64,000 nt of DNA, from contig JAQSYI010000012.1 of assembly GCA_029256185.1 (NCBI GenBank), forward strand, positions 62,001-126,000, in the 5' to 3' direction. The translations under genes were made by a program, and so were the position numbers. This document shows positions 49,097 to 57,958 of the stretch, one piece after another. The stretch comes from Paenibacillaceae bacterium (GTDB lineage: Bacteria; Bacillota; Bacilli; Paenibacillales; NBRC-103111). Below the pieces are notes generated by a model. That model did not search any database, was not told where the DNA came from, and saw only the letters and a program-made list of their open reading frames with translations. The first letter of the stretch is position 1, and each line of letters starts with the position of its first letter.

Positions 49097-49884
49097 TCCG
49101 GTTGAAAAAAACGGCCCAGCCGTCGCGCAGTACCGGTGAAGGAACTCAGTACCGCGAGTATACCCTTACAACTGTTGAAACAGCGGTATGCTTGCTGCTG
49201 GGCGGAGCCTGCGGCCTTGCGGTAGGTTATCTGTTCTATCATCACTATGCTGCGGCGGCGCTGTGCTCCTTGTTCGGTTTATGGGTGCCGGGCTGGCGCA
49301 GACGAAGCAGAATCCGCAAACGGAAGGAGGAGCTTAAGCTTCAATTCAAGCAGGGGCTGCATGCGCTGGTATCGTCGCTTACAGCGGGCAGGTCGGTGGA
49401 GAATGCTTTTGCCGCTGCAGTCGACGATTTGCAGTTTCTCTACACCAACCCCGATACATTTATCCTGGTTGAATTCAGGCGGATCACCCGCAAGATTGCC
49501 AACGGGGAGACGGTGGAGGGGGCGCTTGGAGATTTCGGCAGGAGATCGGGTTTGGAGGAGCTCCGGCAATTCACGGAGGTTTTTGCCACATGCAAACGGA
49601 CAGGGGGCAATCTGGCAGAGGTTATGCGCAGAACGGCCCAGATGATTGGCGAAAAGATGGAAGTAGAACAGGAGATAGGCGTCCTCCTGGCGCAAAAGCG
49701 GTTTGAGTCCAAAATTCTTGGAGTAGCTCCTGTTGCTGTCATAGGCATGCTTTACTGGAGTTCACCCGATTATATGGAGCCTTTATACGGCAATGCCGCC
49801 GGAGCAGTCATTATGACCGTCTGTCTTGTGATATTTGCAGGATGCTGGTGGCTGACCGGAAGGCTGATGGAGATGAAGATATGA
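49093..49884 (+). CDS. tadB: TadB-like inner membrane platform protein
   Basis: This 263-residue type II secretion F-domain protein has two N-terminal membrane helices (about 30-65). The T2SF domain spans about 85-230 (GLHALVSSLTAGRSVENAF, TCKRTGGNLAEVMRRTA). A final helix lies at about 238-258. TTG 49093 overlaps the tadA stop; the ribosome-binding site is weak, consistent with coupling. It forms the membrane platform with TadC. Confidence 0.9.
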   Translation: MIRLKKTAQPSRSTGEGTQYREYTLTTVETAVCLLLGGACGLAVGYLFYHHYAAAALCSLFGLWVPGWRRRSRIRKRKEELKLQFKQGLHALVSSLTAGRSVENAFAAAVDDLQFLYTNPDTFILVEFRRITRKIANGETVEGALGDFGRRSGLEELRQFTEVFATCKRTGGNLAEVMRRTAQMIGEKMEVEQEIGVLLAQKRFESKILGVAPVAVIGMLYWSSPDYMEPLYGNAAGAVIMTVCLVIFAGCWWLTGRLMEMKI

Positions 49885-50678
49885 ACAAAGCTGGAGTTAA
49901 GCACCGTTCTTCCGCTCAGTCGGATAGGCTCACCGAGGCGGTATTGTTACGGATTGAAAGCATCATGGACAGGCTTCGGCTGCAGGAGCGTCTGGCATTG
50001 CCCTTCGGCACGATTTCGGTGAAGATGGCGGCGCTGCATGGACCTGGCCGCTCCGGTGAAACCAGCAAAAGGTATGCTGCCAATATATTGCTTCATTTGC
50101 TGCTGATTGCGCTAGGTGCCATAGGACTTAGTCTGGTGAGCGGCGCAGCCATGCTGCCGGCCGGCGTGGTCCTTATGCTGCTGTATGCCTGGTACAGCTT
50201 CCAGTCCCTGGAGGTGAAGGTGAGACAGCGGAAACGCCTGATCGTCATGGAGCTTCCCGAGCTGCTGAATAAGCTGACATTATTGATTAATGCGGGGGAG
50301 ACGATCCATCAGGCGATTCACCGGTGCGCGGCCGCAGGTGCGGGACAAGAACATCCCCTGTACCGGGAATGGGAGAAGCTGTCCAGAGCGCTGCAGGACA
50401 ACCGGCCGCTCACGGTGGCGATGGAGGAATTCAGCCGTTCCTGCAGTGTGCTGGAGGTTTCCATGTTCTGTACAGCGGTTCTGATTAACTTCCGCAGAGG
50501 GGGCAGCGATTTTGTGGCTGCCTTGCAGGACCTGTCGCACAATCTGTGGGAACGGCGCAAGGCGATGGCCAAAACCATCGGCGAGGAGGCCTCCTCCAAG
50601 CTGGTGTTCCCCATGGTGCTGTTGTTCTGCAATGTAATTGTCATTGTGGCTGCGCCGGCGTTGTTGATGATGAGTTGA
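49881..50678 (+). CDS. tadC: TadC-like inner membrane platform protein
   Basis: The 265-residue second T2SF-domain protein has membrane helices at about 60-105 and at the C-terminus (VFPMVLLFCNVIVIVAAPAL). Family sequence includes LPELLNKLTLLINAGETI. ATG 49881 overlaps the tadB stop (ATGA) with GGAGATGA upstream. An open frame that starts earlier inside tadB is not used. Confidence 0.9.
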   Translation: MNKAGVKHRSSAQSDRLTEAVLLRIESIMDRLRLQERLALPFGTISVKMAALHGPGRSGETSKRYAANILLHLLLIALGAIGLSLVSGAAMLPAGVVLMLLYAWYSFQSLEVKVRQRKRLIVMELPELLNKLTLLINAGETIHQAIHRCAAAGAGQEHPLYREWEKLSRALQDNRPLTVAMEEFSRSCSVLEVSMFCTAVLINFRRGGSDFVAALQDLSHNLWERRKAMAKTIGEEASSKLVFPMVLLFCNVIVIVAAPALLMMS

Positions 50679-50718
50679 AAATCCGTGCAGGAACTATCTG
50701 AAGAAGGGATGATTGAGA

Positions 50719-50952
50719 GTGCAGAAGAGTTGGAGCAGAATCAAGCTGTTTATGAAGGATGAGAATGGTCTGGGAACATTGGAGATGCTCTTGATTCTGG
50801 CCATTATCGTGGTGATTGCCATCGCGTTTAGGAAATGGATCAGCAACTGGGTTAACGCGCTGTTTGACCGGGCCAATGACGGAATTGACAATGTGACTAA
50901 TATCGAGCCTGGAACGGATACTCCGATTGATCCGTCCATCAGTACACCATGA
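50719..50952 (+). CDS. Flp-like small pilin
   Basis: The 77-residue protein has a class III prepilin signal. The cleavage site is Gly17-Leu18, Glu22 is at +5 (ENGLGTLEML), and a hydrophobic helix LLILAIIVVIAIAF follows. The C-terminal third is Asp/Pro/Thr-rich. It lacks the Glu-Tyr pair of classical Flp pilins (Glu-Met here). GTG 50719 follows AAGGGA with 9-nt spacing; TTG 50713 is too close. It is the probable major pilin or pseudopilin. Confidence 0.82.
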   Translation: MQKSWSRIKLFMKDENGLGTLEMLLILAIIVVIAIAFRKWISNWVNALFDRANDGIDNVTNIEPGTDTPIDPSISTP

Positions 50953-50955
50953 TTC

Positions 50956-51963
50956 ATGAGATATAACCGCTATTTCTGCCGGTTGCGCCGCTTGGCCCGG
51001 GAGGACAGAGGCAGCTTCCTGATTGAAGCCAGTCTCACTCTGCCGTTGTTGTTCTTGTTTACCGTTGTCCTGTTAGGAGTTGGACTCATTGCCTATCAGA
51101 AGTCGCTTTTCATTCAACAATCGTATGAATGGTCGGAGCGGACAGCTTATGTATGGAAGGACTCTCACCGGGACCCGGTAACAGGAGCCTTCACCTACAA
51201 GAATATGGATGATATTTATGCAACTATGATCTCCGAGGGTCTTGGCTGGCTGGGAGCTTCCTTCAACGGATTCGAGCAAGCGTCCATTCGTCTGCCGGAT
51301 CTCCGCCTGTCGGGACAGTCTCTCTCCGCAGCCAAGCTGCTTCGTTCCTCCCGGCAGCAGATTCCGGATATCTCCGGGCAGGGAAGCTATTATAATCGGC
51401 TGCTTGAAGGCGAGGTTCGCGCCAGGTGGATGACCGAGGGTGCCGCGTCAGATCATTCATTCCTCCAGTTTGCGCCAAGGACGATGAATGTGGAGGCTTC
51501 TTCCTATTATTCCGATCCCGTTGAGTTTTTGCGGACGGCAGATCTGATCGTTACCTATGCGCAGAAGCTCAAGCAGCGGTTTTTTTCTCCGAAGGAAGCC
51601 GTTGAAGAACTCAGCGGTCTGCTGCCCAAGCCGGCGGAGAAGCCGCAGATCAATTCCGAAGCCCAGGCCAAGCTCTATTTAAAGCAGCTCCTGGGGAGCA
51701 GTGGAGCAGAGCTAGAAACCTCTTATGGCAAAAGGATAATTGATGTCCTGGACAGTGATGGAATTGCTCACGAAGCCAAATATACCATCAACCCTTCCAA
51801 CATTGATGAGCAAATATTAAAGGATGCGGAGCTGATACGCACAGGCCAGGTGAAGGGCGTGGTCTGGCATTTCTTTTATGCCGTCAGATACAAAAAGTAC
51901 TACGCCACTCCAGCCTTGCTGAAGAAATTGGAGGAAAACGGAATTATGGTTGTGTATCACTGA
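50956..51963 (+). CDS. TadE-like pseudopilin
   Basis: The 335-residue protein has a short basic leader ending at Gly18-Gly19 context DRGSFLIEASLTLPLLF, with Glu at +5, then one membrane helix (about 19-48). The long extracytoplasmic part is unrecognised. ATG 50956 comes 3 nt after the pilin stop with no clear ribosome-binding site, so it is likely translated by coupling. It is a probable minor pilin of the Tad system. Confidence 0.8.
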   Translation: MRYNRYFCRLRRLAREDRGSFLIEASLTLPLLFLFTVVLLGVGLIAYQKSLFIQQSYEWSERTAYVWKDSHRDPVTGAFTYKNMDDIYATMISEGLGWLGASFNGFEQASIRLPDLRLSGQSLSAAKLLRSSRQQIPDISGQGSYYNRLLEGEVRARWMTEGAASDHSFLQFAPRTMNVEASSYYSDPVEFLRTADLIVTYAQKLKQRFFSPKEAVEELSGLLPKPAEKPQINSEAQAKLYLKQLLGSSGAELETSYGKRIIDVLDSDGIAHEAKYTINPSNIDEQILKDAELIRTGQVKGVVWHFFYAVRYKKYYATPALLKKLEENGIMVVYH

Positions 51964-51993
51964 TATCAGGAAGAAGGGGAGGCGGCCGTTTCA

Positions 51994-54279
51994 GTGAAGC
52001 GCTTTCGCAAAAACACCCGCGGGTCCGCATCGGTATACTTCATCATCGTGCTTGTGCCCATCTTTTTGTTTCAGGCGCTGTTCGTGGATCTGATCCGGAT
52101 ACGTTTGGCGGCGAGGGAGAGCGAGATGAGCTTGAAGACTGGGCTCCGTTCGGTCATGTCACAATATGATCAGGATCTGGCGAGATATGGGCTGTACGGC
52201 CTTCAATGGGATCAGGACAATAGCTTTTCCGTCTTCACCGGAATCATAAACGGCAACCTGGATCAGCAGGTGAATTCGTCCATGCGCTACCTGGACACAA
52301 GGCTGGATTCAACGGCAAGCACGCTTAAGCCGGTGTATACGCTGGGGAATCCCGAGGTGCTGAAACGTCAGATCACTCAAGAAATGAAAGTGAAGGCTCC
52401 AGTGGAGTTCACCATTGAACTGATAGACAAGTTCAAGAAAACAGGGGCTGCCTCTGTCTTTGAGCAGGCTGCGAATTATTCGGACAATGCCAAGAAGCTG
52501 GAGGAGCTGCATTGGCTTCGGGAGGATGCGCTCGATGAAGCATGGGGGGCGGCCCAGGATCTGATTGTGCTGACATCCGCCAGTACCGCCCTGGCCCAAC
52601 GTGAGCTGTCTTCACTGCAGGAACTGGCGGGAAAAATCGGGCTGCGGACCATTGAAGAGGTTCAAGGCTCGCTTGCCGCCACAGAACAGAGCATCCAGAA
52701 TCTGAACAATACTGTTGAAGCCAATCAAAGAGCCGTTAGCCAGCTTCAACTGTCCCTGTTTGGATTATACTCGGGACCGCCGTCAAAAGGGCAAGCCGAG
52801 ATGATCAATGCTATTTTCACTGAAATCGGCAGACTGCAAAGCGAGCTGGTCAGACTGTCCGGTGAACTGAACTCGCTTATGGTGGAGAAGGGTAAGCTTA
52901 CTCAGCTGCTCGCTGATATGGCCGAATATACGGCCCGGTATGCCGCCGCCAAAATGACCATCAGCGTCAAGGAGGCTGCAGTGGCGGCTGCTTACAATAA
53001 GGTCGCACAAGCCTTGGAGAAAGCGGTGAAGGCCCATAACAGTTGGAAGGCCGAGTTGGATAAGCTGAGGCAAGATGGCTCAGCCGGGGACGCTCTGCCT
53101 GCGGAAATTTTCCAGTTTGAAACCCTATATACCGATGTCTATTTTGACACTTCCAAAACGGGAGCTGCCCAAATTGCCGCTGCATTTCGAGGCATGATGA
53201 GCCGCTGGTCCGCGGTGGAATGGTGGCATTCCGCCAAATGGGATGAACTCTTTAAAGAGACAGGGGAATTGAACCAGCTCATCGCCAAATTCGAGACGCA
53301 GCGCAAAAGCCAGGAGGCTGAGCGGGAGGCCCGAAATAATGCCGGCAAGAAGGAGGCCAGGGAAAGCAGAAGCAAGATTAATTCCACTCTGGGAGAAATG
53401 AAGCAGGCGTTGGGTGGATGCGGTCTGGGACCAGATCCCTACCAGGCAATATATGACCGGCTGGAAGGGCCGGGCGGATTGGCGGATAAATACAAGAACT
53501 ACAGCAAGCTGACTGTGCTTCCCTCTGAGGGGTCATCTTTCCCGGAAGCGGCGGATCCGGCCACAAGCAGGGGAATGGACCTGATTCGTCAGATAGGAGG
53601 GTGGCTGACAGGATTTCGGGATGAATGGATGATCAATGAGTATGTACTGGATAAATTTAATTACCGTACAAGCAGCGTGGAGGCGAACAACGACCCGAAC
53701 AAGACAGAATCCCAGTCCAAGCCTTCCAGTCATCCGTTGCAGGGACAGGAGGGGGAATATGTGCTATACGGGTTTAACTCCTGCGCAGCCAACCAGGGAG
53801 CGGCTTATGGGGAATTATTCCTGTTGCTGCTCGGCATCCGTACGGTGGAAGCGTTGATGGAGCCCCGCAATCAAGCGCTGCAGGTGGGTACTCCGCTGCT
53901 TGTTGTGCTGGCGGCGGCAGCCGAGGGATCCGTTAAGGCGCTCCGGGATGTCAAGATTCTCACAGATGGGGGGTCTGTGGCCGTGATCCAGAAGCTTGGA
54001 GCGTTCAAGCTGACCTACAAGGATTTTCTCCGCCTGTTTTTTCTGATCCATCCCAATCAGAATGCCGTGCTGACGAGAGTCCAGGCGCTGCTTGAGGTTA
54101 ACACCGGCTCTGATTTGACTGCTGCCACGACCTATATTCAAGGCACAGGCATTACCAGTGTACGGTTATGGTTTATGCCGGGACTGCTGCAGGCGCTGAA
54201 CAAGACAACGGGACTCGGCTGCCAGATTGCAGAGGGACGCTGCCAGATCAGAAGGACTGCTGTATATGCCTATGACTGA
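51994..54279 (+). CDS. Large TadG-like membrane-anchored protein with coiled coils
   Basis: This 761-residue protein begins with a basic leader and a membrane helix (TRGSASVYFIIVLVPIFLF, about 8-26). The Gly is followed by Tyr, not Glu, at +5, so cleavage by the prepilin peptidase is doubtful. Coiled-coil helices with heptad-like Leu/Gln/Glu patterns fill about 200-330 and 420-480. The remainder is unrecognised. GTG 51994 follows AAGGGGAGG. It is far longer than usual TadG proteins and may form a structural or tip component. Confidence 0.75.
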   Translation: MKRFRKNTRGSASVYFIIVLVPIFLFQALFVDLIRIRLAARESEMSLKTGLRSVMSQYDQDLARYGLYGLQWDQDNSFSVFTGIINGNLDQQVNSSMRYLDTRLDSTASTLKPVYTLGNPEVLKRQITQEMKVKAPVEFTIELIDKFKKTGAASVFEQAANYSDNAKKLEELHWLREDALDEAWGAAQDLIVLTSASTALAQRELSSLQELAGKIGLRTIEEVQGSLAATEQSIQNLNNTVEANQRAVSQLQLSLFGLYSGPPSKGQAEMINAIFTEIGRLQSELVRLSGELNSLMVEKGKLTQLLADMAEYTARYAAAKMTISVKEAAVAAAYNKVAQALEKAVKAHNSWKAELDKLRQDGSAGDALPAEIFQFETLYTDVYFDTSKTGAAQIAAAFRGMMSRWSAVEWWHSAKWDELFKETGELNQLIAKFETQRKSQEAEREARNNAGKKEARESRSKINSTLGEMKQALGGCGLGPDPYQAIYDRLEGPGGLADKYKNYSKLTVLPSEGSSFPEAADPATSRGMDLIRQIGGWLTGFRDEWMINEYVLDKFNYRTSSVEANNDPNKTESQSKPSSHPLQGQEGEYVLYGFNSCAANQGAAYGELFLLLLGIRTVEALMEPRNQALQVGTPLLVVLAAAAEGSVKALRDVKILTDGGSVAVIQKLGAFKLTYKDFLRLFFLIHPNQNAVLTRVQALLEVNTGSDLTAATTYIQGTGITSVRLWFMPGLLQALNKTTGLGCQIAEGRCQIRRTAVYAYD

Positions 54280-54979
54280 TAAGCCGTTAGAGCCGTTGTT
54301 CAGGTTAAAAGACAACAGCCGATTTAACAGTTCCACAGACGGGTCCATCACGTTGGAGGCTGCTATCATACTGCCTTGCATTATAGCCCTGGTCATGCTG
54401 ATGGTCAGCTTGGTCCAGATCGCTGCGACAGAATTGGCGCTGCGATCAGCCGTGACTGAGACGGGCAAAAGCATCGCCGAATATTGGTCGCCAGTCCGGA
54501 CGGTGTATTCCGAGGCGAAGGAGCGGGTAGCGGGAACCGCTGCCGGCGCCTGGACCCAGGAGGCCCTGTCCCGGGTGGAGAATGCGCGCGGTGAATGGAC
54601 AGCGGCGGAGAATTGGCTGCTCCAGTACGAATCCTTGCTCCCGGATACCGCCGTACAGGTTATCCAGTGGGAGATCAATAAACGTCAAAGCCTGGAACAG
54701 GACGCTCAATCCGCTGCGGACAGAGGAGTAAGCAAAGTGTTGAACCCGCTTTTGTGCCAGGCGTTCCAGCCTGTGCTGCGGCATTATGCCAATCCCCGGC
54801 TGCTTCTGCCGGACAGGCTTTCCGTGGAATACGTAAAACTTCCATCCCTTGAATCCGGCGGGAATCCTTATCTGGAGATCGTGGCCAGCTACCGGCTGCG
54901 TCTGCCTGTTCCATTCTTGAACAAGACCATCACCCTGCAGAAGAAAAGCTATGAACGTGCATGGGTGGGAGAGGAGTGA
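54266..54979 (+). CDS. Second TadE-like pseudopilin
   Basis: The 237-residue protein has a class III signal (DGSITLEAAIILPCI, cleavage after Gly26, Glu31 at +5) and a membrane helix to about residue 52. An extracytoplasmic domain follows that ends in a beta-prone segment (YLEIVASYRLRLPVPF). ATG 54266 lies inside the end of the preceding gene (14-nt overlap) with AGAAGGA 10 nt upstream; ATG 54272 is possible. It is a likely minor pilin. Confidence 0.82.
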   Translation: MPMTDKPLEPLFRLKDNSRFNSSTDGSITLEAAIILPCIIALVMLMVSLVQIAATELALRSAVTETGKSIAEYWSPVRTVYSEAKERVAGTAAGAWTQEALSRVENARGEWTAAENWLLQYESLLPDTAVQVIQWEINKRQSLEQDAQSAADRGVSKVLNPLLCQAFQPVLRHYANPRLLLPDRLSVEYVKLPSLESGGNPYLEIVASYRLRLPVPFLNKTITLQKKSYERAWVGEE

Positions 54980-54985
54980 ATCAGC

Positions 54986-55504
54986 ATCAGCGTCTCTATA
55001 TATCTATTACTGGGCTTGATTGCTGCTTCCGCTTATACGGATTTGCGCTTCCAGCGGATTCCTAATATGCTCGCAATCGCCGGTGTCAGTGCCGGGCTCG
55101 CAGCAGGCTTCGCCGAAAGAGGCTTGCCCGGTGTTGCACAAGCAGCCGTGGGGGCGGCGGCAGGTTTCTCCATCATGCTCTTGTTTTATCTTGGAGGAGC
55201 TCTGGGAGCGGGAGATGTGAAGCTGTTTGCTGCTATCGGCGCACTTAGCGGAATATGGCTGGCCTTGTCTATCATTACGTATTCGATTCTATCAGCCGGT
55301 ATAATTGCAGTGGTCATTCTCATCAATAAAAGGCAATTGCTTGCAAGAGCAAAGCAGATGCTGCATGCGCTTATCGGCTTTATTTGCCTGAAGCGGCTGC
55401 ATCTGCCCAAACAAGACATGATCCGGTTTCCCTTCCTGCTGGCAGTTATTCCTGGGGTAGCGGCCGCGCTTTGGGAATTGTGGGGCAAAGGAGATTTGGG
55501 ATGA
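54986..55504 (+). CDS. Prepilin peptidase (A24 family, TadV/CpaA-like)
   Basis: This membrane aspartic protease processes class III prepilins. The two catalytic Asp are in YTDLRFQRIPN and GAGDVKLF. About four to five membrane helices fit the short TadV type. The start is unusual. The first standard codon in frame is TTG 55016, which would cut the first helix. A good ribosome-binding site (AGAGGAGTGA, 54969-54978) points instead to an ATC at 54986 (SVSIYLLLGLIAASAYTD follows). A stop closes the frame at 54977. It overlaps the FHA gene by ATGA. Confidence 0.87.
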   Translation: MSVSIYLLLGLIAASAYTDLRFQRIPNMLAIAGVSAGLAAGFAERGLPGVAQAAVGAAAGFSIMLLFYLGGALGAGDVKLFAAIGALSGIWLALSIITYSILSAGIIAVVILINKRQLLARAKQMLHALIGFICLKRLHLPKQDMIRFPFLLAVIPGVAAALWELWGKGDLG

Positions 55505-57111
55505 ATGCTATCGTTTATCAAGGACTGGCCTGTACCTGGGAAAACCGGCAGGGAAGGTATCTGGTGATTAGGCAAGAGAGCGGTCCCCTGCCCGCTGAGG
55601 AACTGTCCAGGCTGGATATCAAGATGATGCAGCGCAATTCCATTCCTCATGTGCTGCCGCTTGATCTGGAGGAAATCAACGCAACAGTTACACTGCGCTA
55701 CCGGCTTCCACCCTCCAGGGAACTGAAGCAGGTGGTGGCAGCAGCTCCGGGAGACTTAAAGCTGATCCTGGAGCTGCTGCATTCCATTGTTATTATCCTG
55801 GAAGACAGCAACCTCTATATGCTTGACAGCGGCAAATACGCTTTGCATCCCTCCCTGATCTTGGCGGGAGTCGATGCCTCAGATGTAAGTCTGGTCTATC
55901 TGCCGTTGCGCAAGATGGAGCAGAAGCCGTCTGTCCGGCAAGAATTGTACCTGCTTGCATTGAGCCTGCTCGATTGGGCCGGCGTGCCGGTTGACACCTG
56001 CCCTGTACTGCTTGATTGCCTCAAAAGCTCGTTGTTCGAGCTATCCGAATTCAAGCGGCTGCTGACCGGATTGCAGGCCGATTCGGATATTCCGAAGGCC
56101 CCCCGCCCAATGAGAGAAGCAGGCAATGGGTATGACAAGCCTGCCGAACCAGTGGAGCACAACGGCAGCTTCACCCCTTCCGGGGAGTGTGAGGTCAGGG
56201 CGGCGGCTGTTCCTTTACTTGCTCCCAAGCCTTCCTTCAAGTCCATTTCCGGTAAGGAGCAGTTGGAGGAGCGGTTGCTTCATGACGGGGATACCCTTCA
56301 CCTTAAGCCGGGGAGAATGATATTGTCCCGTCCGGCAGCCTTGCGTATCCTGCTGGCCGTAATTGCAGCGGCATGGGGAGCTGCAGCCTGGAAGCCAGGA
56401 GAGATTCTGCTGCTTGCAGCGGCAGGCATCACGATTATAGCTGTCTACATCTACTTGAAGTGGTTGCAAAAAACCAAAGCTGCAAGCTTGGCATTGGATG
56501 ATTTGTTCGATAACTTGCAAGACAGCAGTCTTAAAGAGCCCAATCTCTACGATAGTTCCGTCCCATCGGCCGGGCACCAGCCAAGAGAGGCCATAGGCAC
56601 CAATCAGCCTTCCCGCAACCGGGAAGATACCGGCGGCCAGCCCCAGCCCTCCGGGGAACGCACCTTCGGCTGGTCGGAGAAGCAGCACAGGTTGTATGCC
56701 GATAATCCTGCCCACACCATCATTTTGACGGAGAAGGATCAAGCCGCGGCTGCGGCAGAGCAGCTTCCTGCGACGAAGCTGCTTCTGCCGGTTACCGAAC
56801 TGCTGGTTCCGGCACCCGTGGTGCAAATCATGAAGAACGGAGAGATTGCCGCAAGCATTGCGCTTAATAAAGATCGGTTCCGGTATGGCCGTGACCCCCA
56901 GGAAACGGATCTTACTCTGAACGGCCCCGGCATCTCCCGAATTCACGGGGAAATTATCCGCGAAGGCAATGAATGGCGGGTGCGGGATCTGGACTCCCGC
57001 AACGGCACCCGGCTGAATGGAGAGCCCATGAAGGCGCATGAGGCTTATCCGTTGAGCAATGGGGACTGTGTTTCCGCCGCGGAAACGGATTTTATCTTTC
57101 GCGTCCTCTGA
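55501..57111 (+). CDS. FHA-domain membrane protein of the Tad locus (DUF6382-type N-terminus)
   Basis: This 536-residue protein has an N-terminal domain (about 1-200) like DUF6382. A linker and a hydrophobic pair of helices follow (about 278-320), then a variable segment and a C-terminal FHA domain (about 455-536). The FHA motifs FRYGRDPQ, ISRIHGEI and DLDSRNGTRLNGE are intact, so it should bind phosphothreonine. ATG 55501 overlaps the peptidase stop, and AAAGGAGA lies 7 nt upstream. The kinase upstream of tadZ is its natural partner. Confidence 0.9.
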   Translation: MNAIVYQGLACTWENRQGRYLVIRQESGPLPAEELSRLDIKMMQRNSIPHVLPLDLEEINATVTLRYRLPPSRELKQVVAAAPGDLKLILELLHSIVIILEDSNLYMLDSGKYALHPSLILAGVDASDVSLVYLPLRKMEQKPSVRQELYLLALSLLDWAGVPVDTCPVLLDCLKSSLFELSEFKRLLTGLQADSDIPKAPRPMREAGNGYDKPAEPVEHNGSFTPSGECEVRAAAVPLLAPKPSFKSISGKEQLEERLLHDGDTLHLKPGRMILSRPAALRILLAVIAAAWGAAAWKPGEILLLAAAGITIIAVYIYLKWLQKTKAASLALDDLFDNLQDSSLKEPNLYDSSVPSAGHQPREAIGTNQPSRNREDTGGQPQPSGERTFGWSEKQHRLYADNPAHTIILTEKDQAAAAAEQLPATKLLLPVTELLVPAPVVQIMKNGEIAASIALNKDRFRYGRDPQETDLTLNGPGISRIHGEIIREGNEWRVRDLDSRNGTRLNGEPMKAHEAYPLSNGDCVSAAETDFIFRVL

Positions 57112-57170
57112 TCCCATGCTATAGCGGTGCGGACCTGGCAGAAGATGATGAATTCCCTCTGATCTTCGGC

Positions 57171-57176
57171 TATAAT
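57171..57176 (+). promoter_or_regulatory. -10 element of the Dabb gene
   Basis: A perfect TATAAT lies 42 nt before the start codon; the -35 is weak. Confidence 0.5.
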
Positions 57177-57217
57177 GAACAATGAATGAAGCCATGAAGA
57201 TAATTGGAGGGAATGCG

Positions 57218-57505
57218 ATGCTGCGCCACATTGTTTTTTTCAAGCTTAATGATCCTACTTCTGAAGTGCTGCAGGAAACCAAGCGTGTACTGATGAACAT
57301 GAAGGGAAAGATTCCCGAGCTGTTGGATATTGAGGTGGGAATTGACGTGGTCCGTTCGGAGCGTTCGTACGATGTAGCTCTTACAACCACATTCGAATCG
57401 TTGGAGGCGATGAATGCTTATCAGATTCATCCTCTGCATCTGGAGGTAAGCCAATATATCGGTACTGTCCGCCAGTCGGCAGTAGCCGTGGACTACCACA
57501 TTTAA
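57218..57505 (+). CDS. Stress-responsive alpha/beta barrel (Dabb) domain protein
   Basis: This 95-residue protein is a single Dabb domain (MLRHIVFFKLND at the start, GIDVVRSERSYDVALTTTFE in the middle). Dabb proteins form dimeric barrels; bacterial functions are mostly unknown. GGAGGG lies 8 nt before ATG 57218. It is monocistronic, and MITE copy 3 begins 19 nt after its stop. Confidence 0.92.
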   Translation: MLRHIVFFKLNDPTSEVLQETKRVLMNMKGKIPELLDIEVGIDVVRSERSYDVALTTTFESLEAMNAYQIHPLHLEVSQYIGTVRQSAVAVDYHI

Positions 57506-57523
57506 CAGACCGCGCGCTTCCTT

Positions 57524-57688
57524 AGGGCGTGTCTGAAAACTCCGTGGGGAGCAGATTTACCGAATGTTCGTTTCCGGCAAGGCACTTTTGCGCAGGCGTA
57601 CCGGGGACCCCGGGCCAAGCGAAAGTAACGCAGCCAGGGGCGAAAAGGCGGTGAAAGATGCCTTCAAACGGGTCTTCAGACACGCCCT
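57524..57688. mobile_element. MITE-like element, copy 3
   Basis: This 165-bp element has ends AGGGCGTGTCTGAAAAC and GTCTTCAGACACGCCCT. The trinucleotide TTA is found on both sides if the element is taken as GGGCG...CGCCC, a possible target duplication. It lies between the Dabb gene and the promoter of the next gene. Confidence 0.87.
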
Positions 57689-57721
57689 TAATAAGGAAGC
57701 GTATTTTTTTCCTGTCTGTGC

Positions 57722-57735
57722 CAAACAAATGTTTG
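57722..57735. promoter_or_regulatory. Candidate LexA box overlapping a -35 element
   Basis: CAAACAAATGTTTG is palindromic and fits the LexA consensus. It resembles box 4 upstream of yneA (11 of 14 or more positions) and overlaps the -35 of the next promoter. Confidence 0.55.
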
Positions 57736-57762
57736 ACGAAGAGGTTGGATATTTGATATAGT
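57733..57762 (+). promoter_or_regulatory. Promoter of the small winged-helix-like gene
   Basis: TTGACG (57733-57738) and TATAGT (57757-57762) are separated by 18 nt. Further TATAAT-like hexamers downstream (57767-57800) are alternatives. The leader is nearly 190 nt. Confidence 0.6.
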
Positions 57763-57958
57763 GTGTTTATAATACTTAGTAAACGATAAAGTTTATAATA
57801 TAAGCTTTTATCGAATCAACAAGAAATGCTTCCCAGGTGTTTCAAACTTTCATGAATGGGTATAAGTTTATCAATCGAGTAAGCTGTACCGCAAAACAAG
57901 AGATCAAATGAATTCATTGTATAGTTAAAAAGAGACCCCCAAAGGAGTGTGAGTGATC

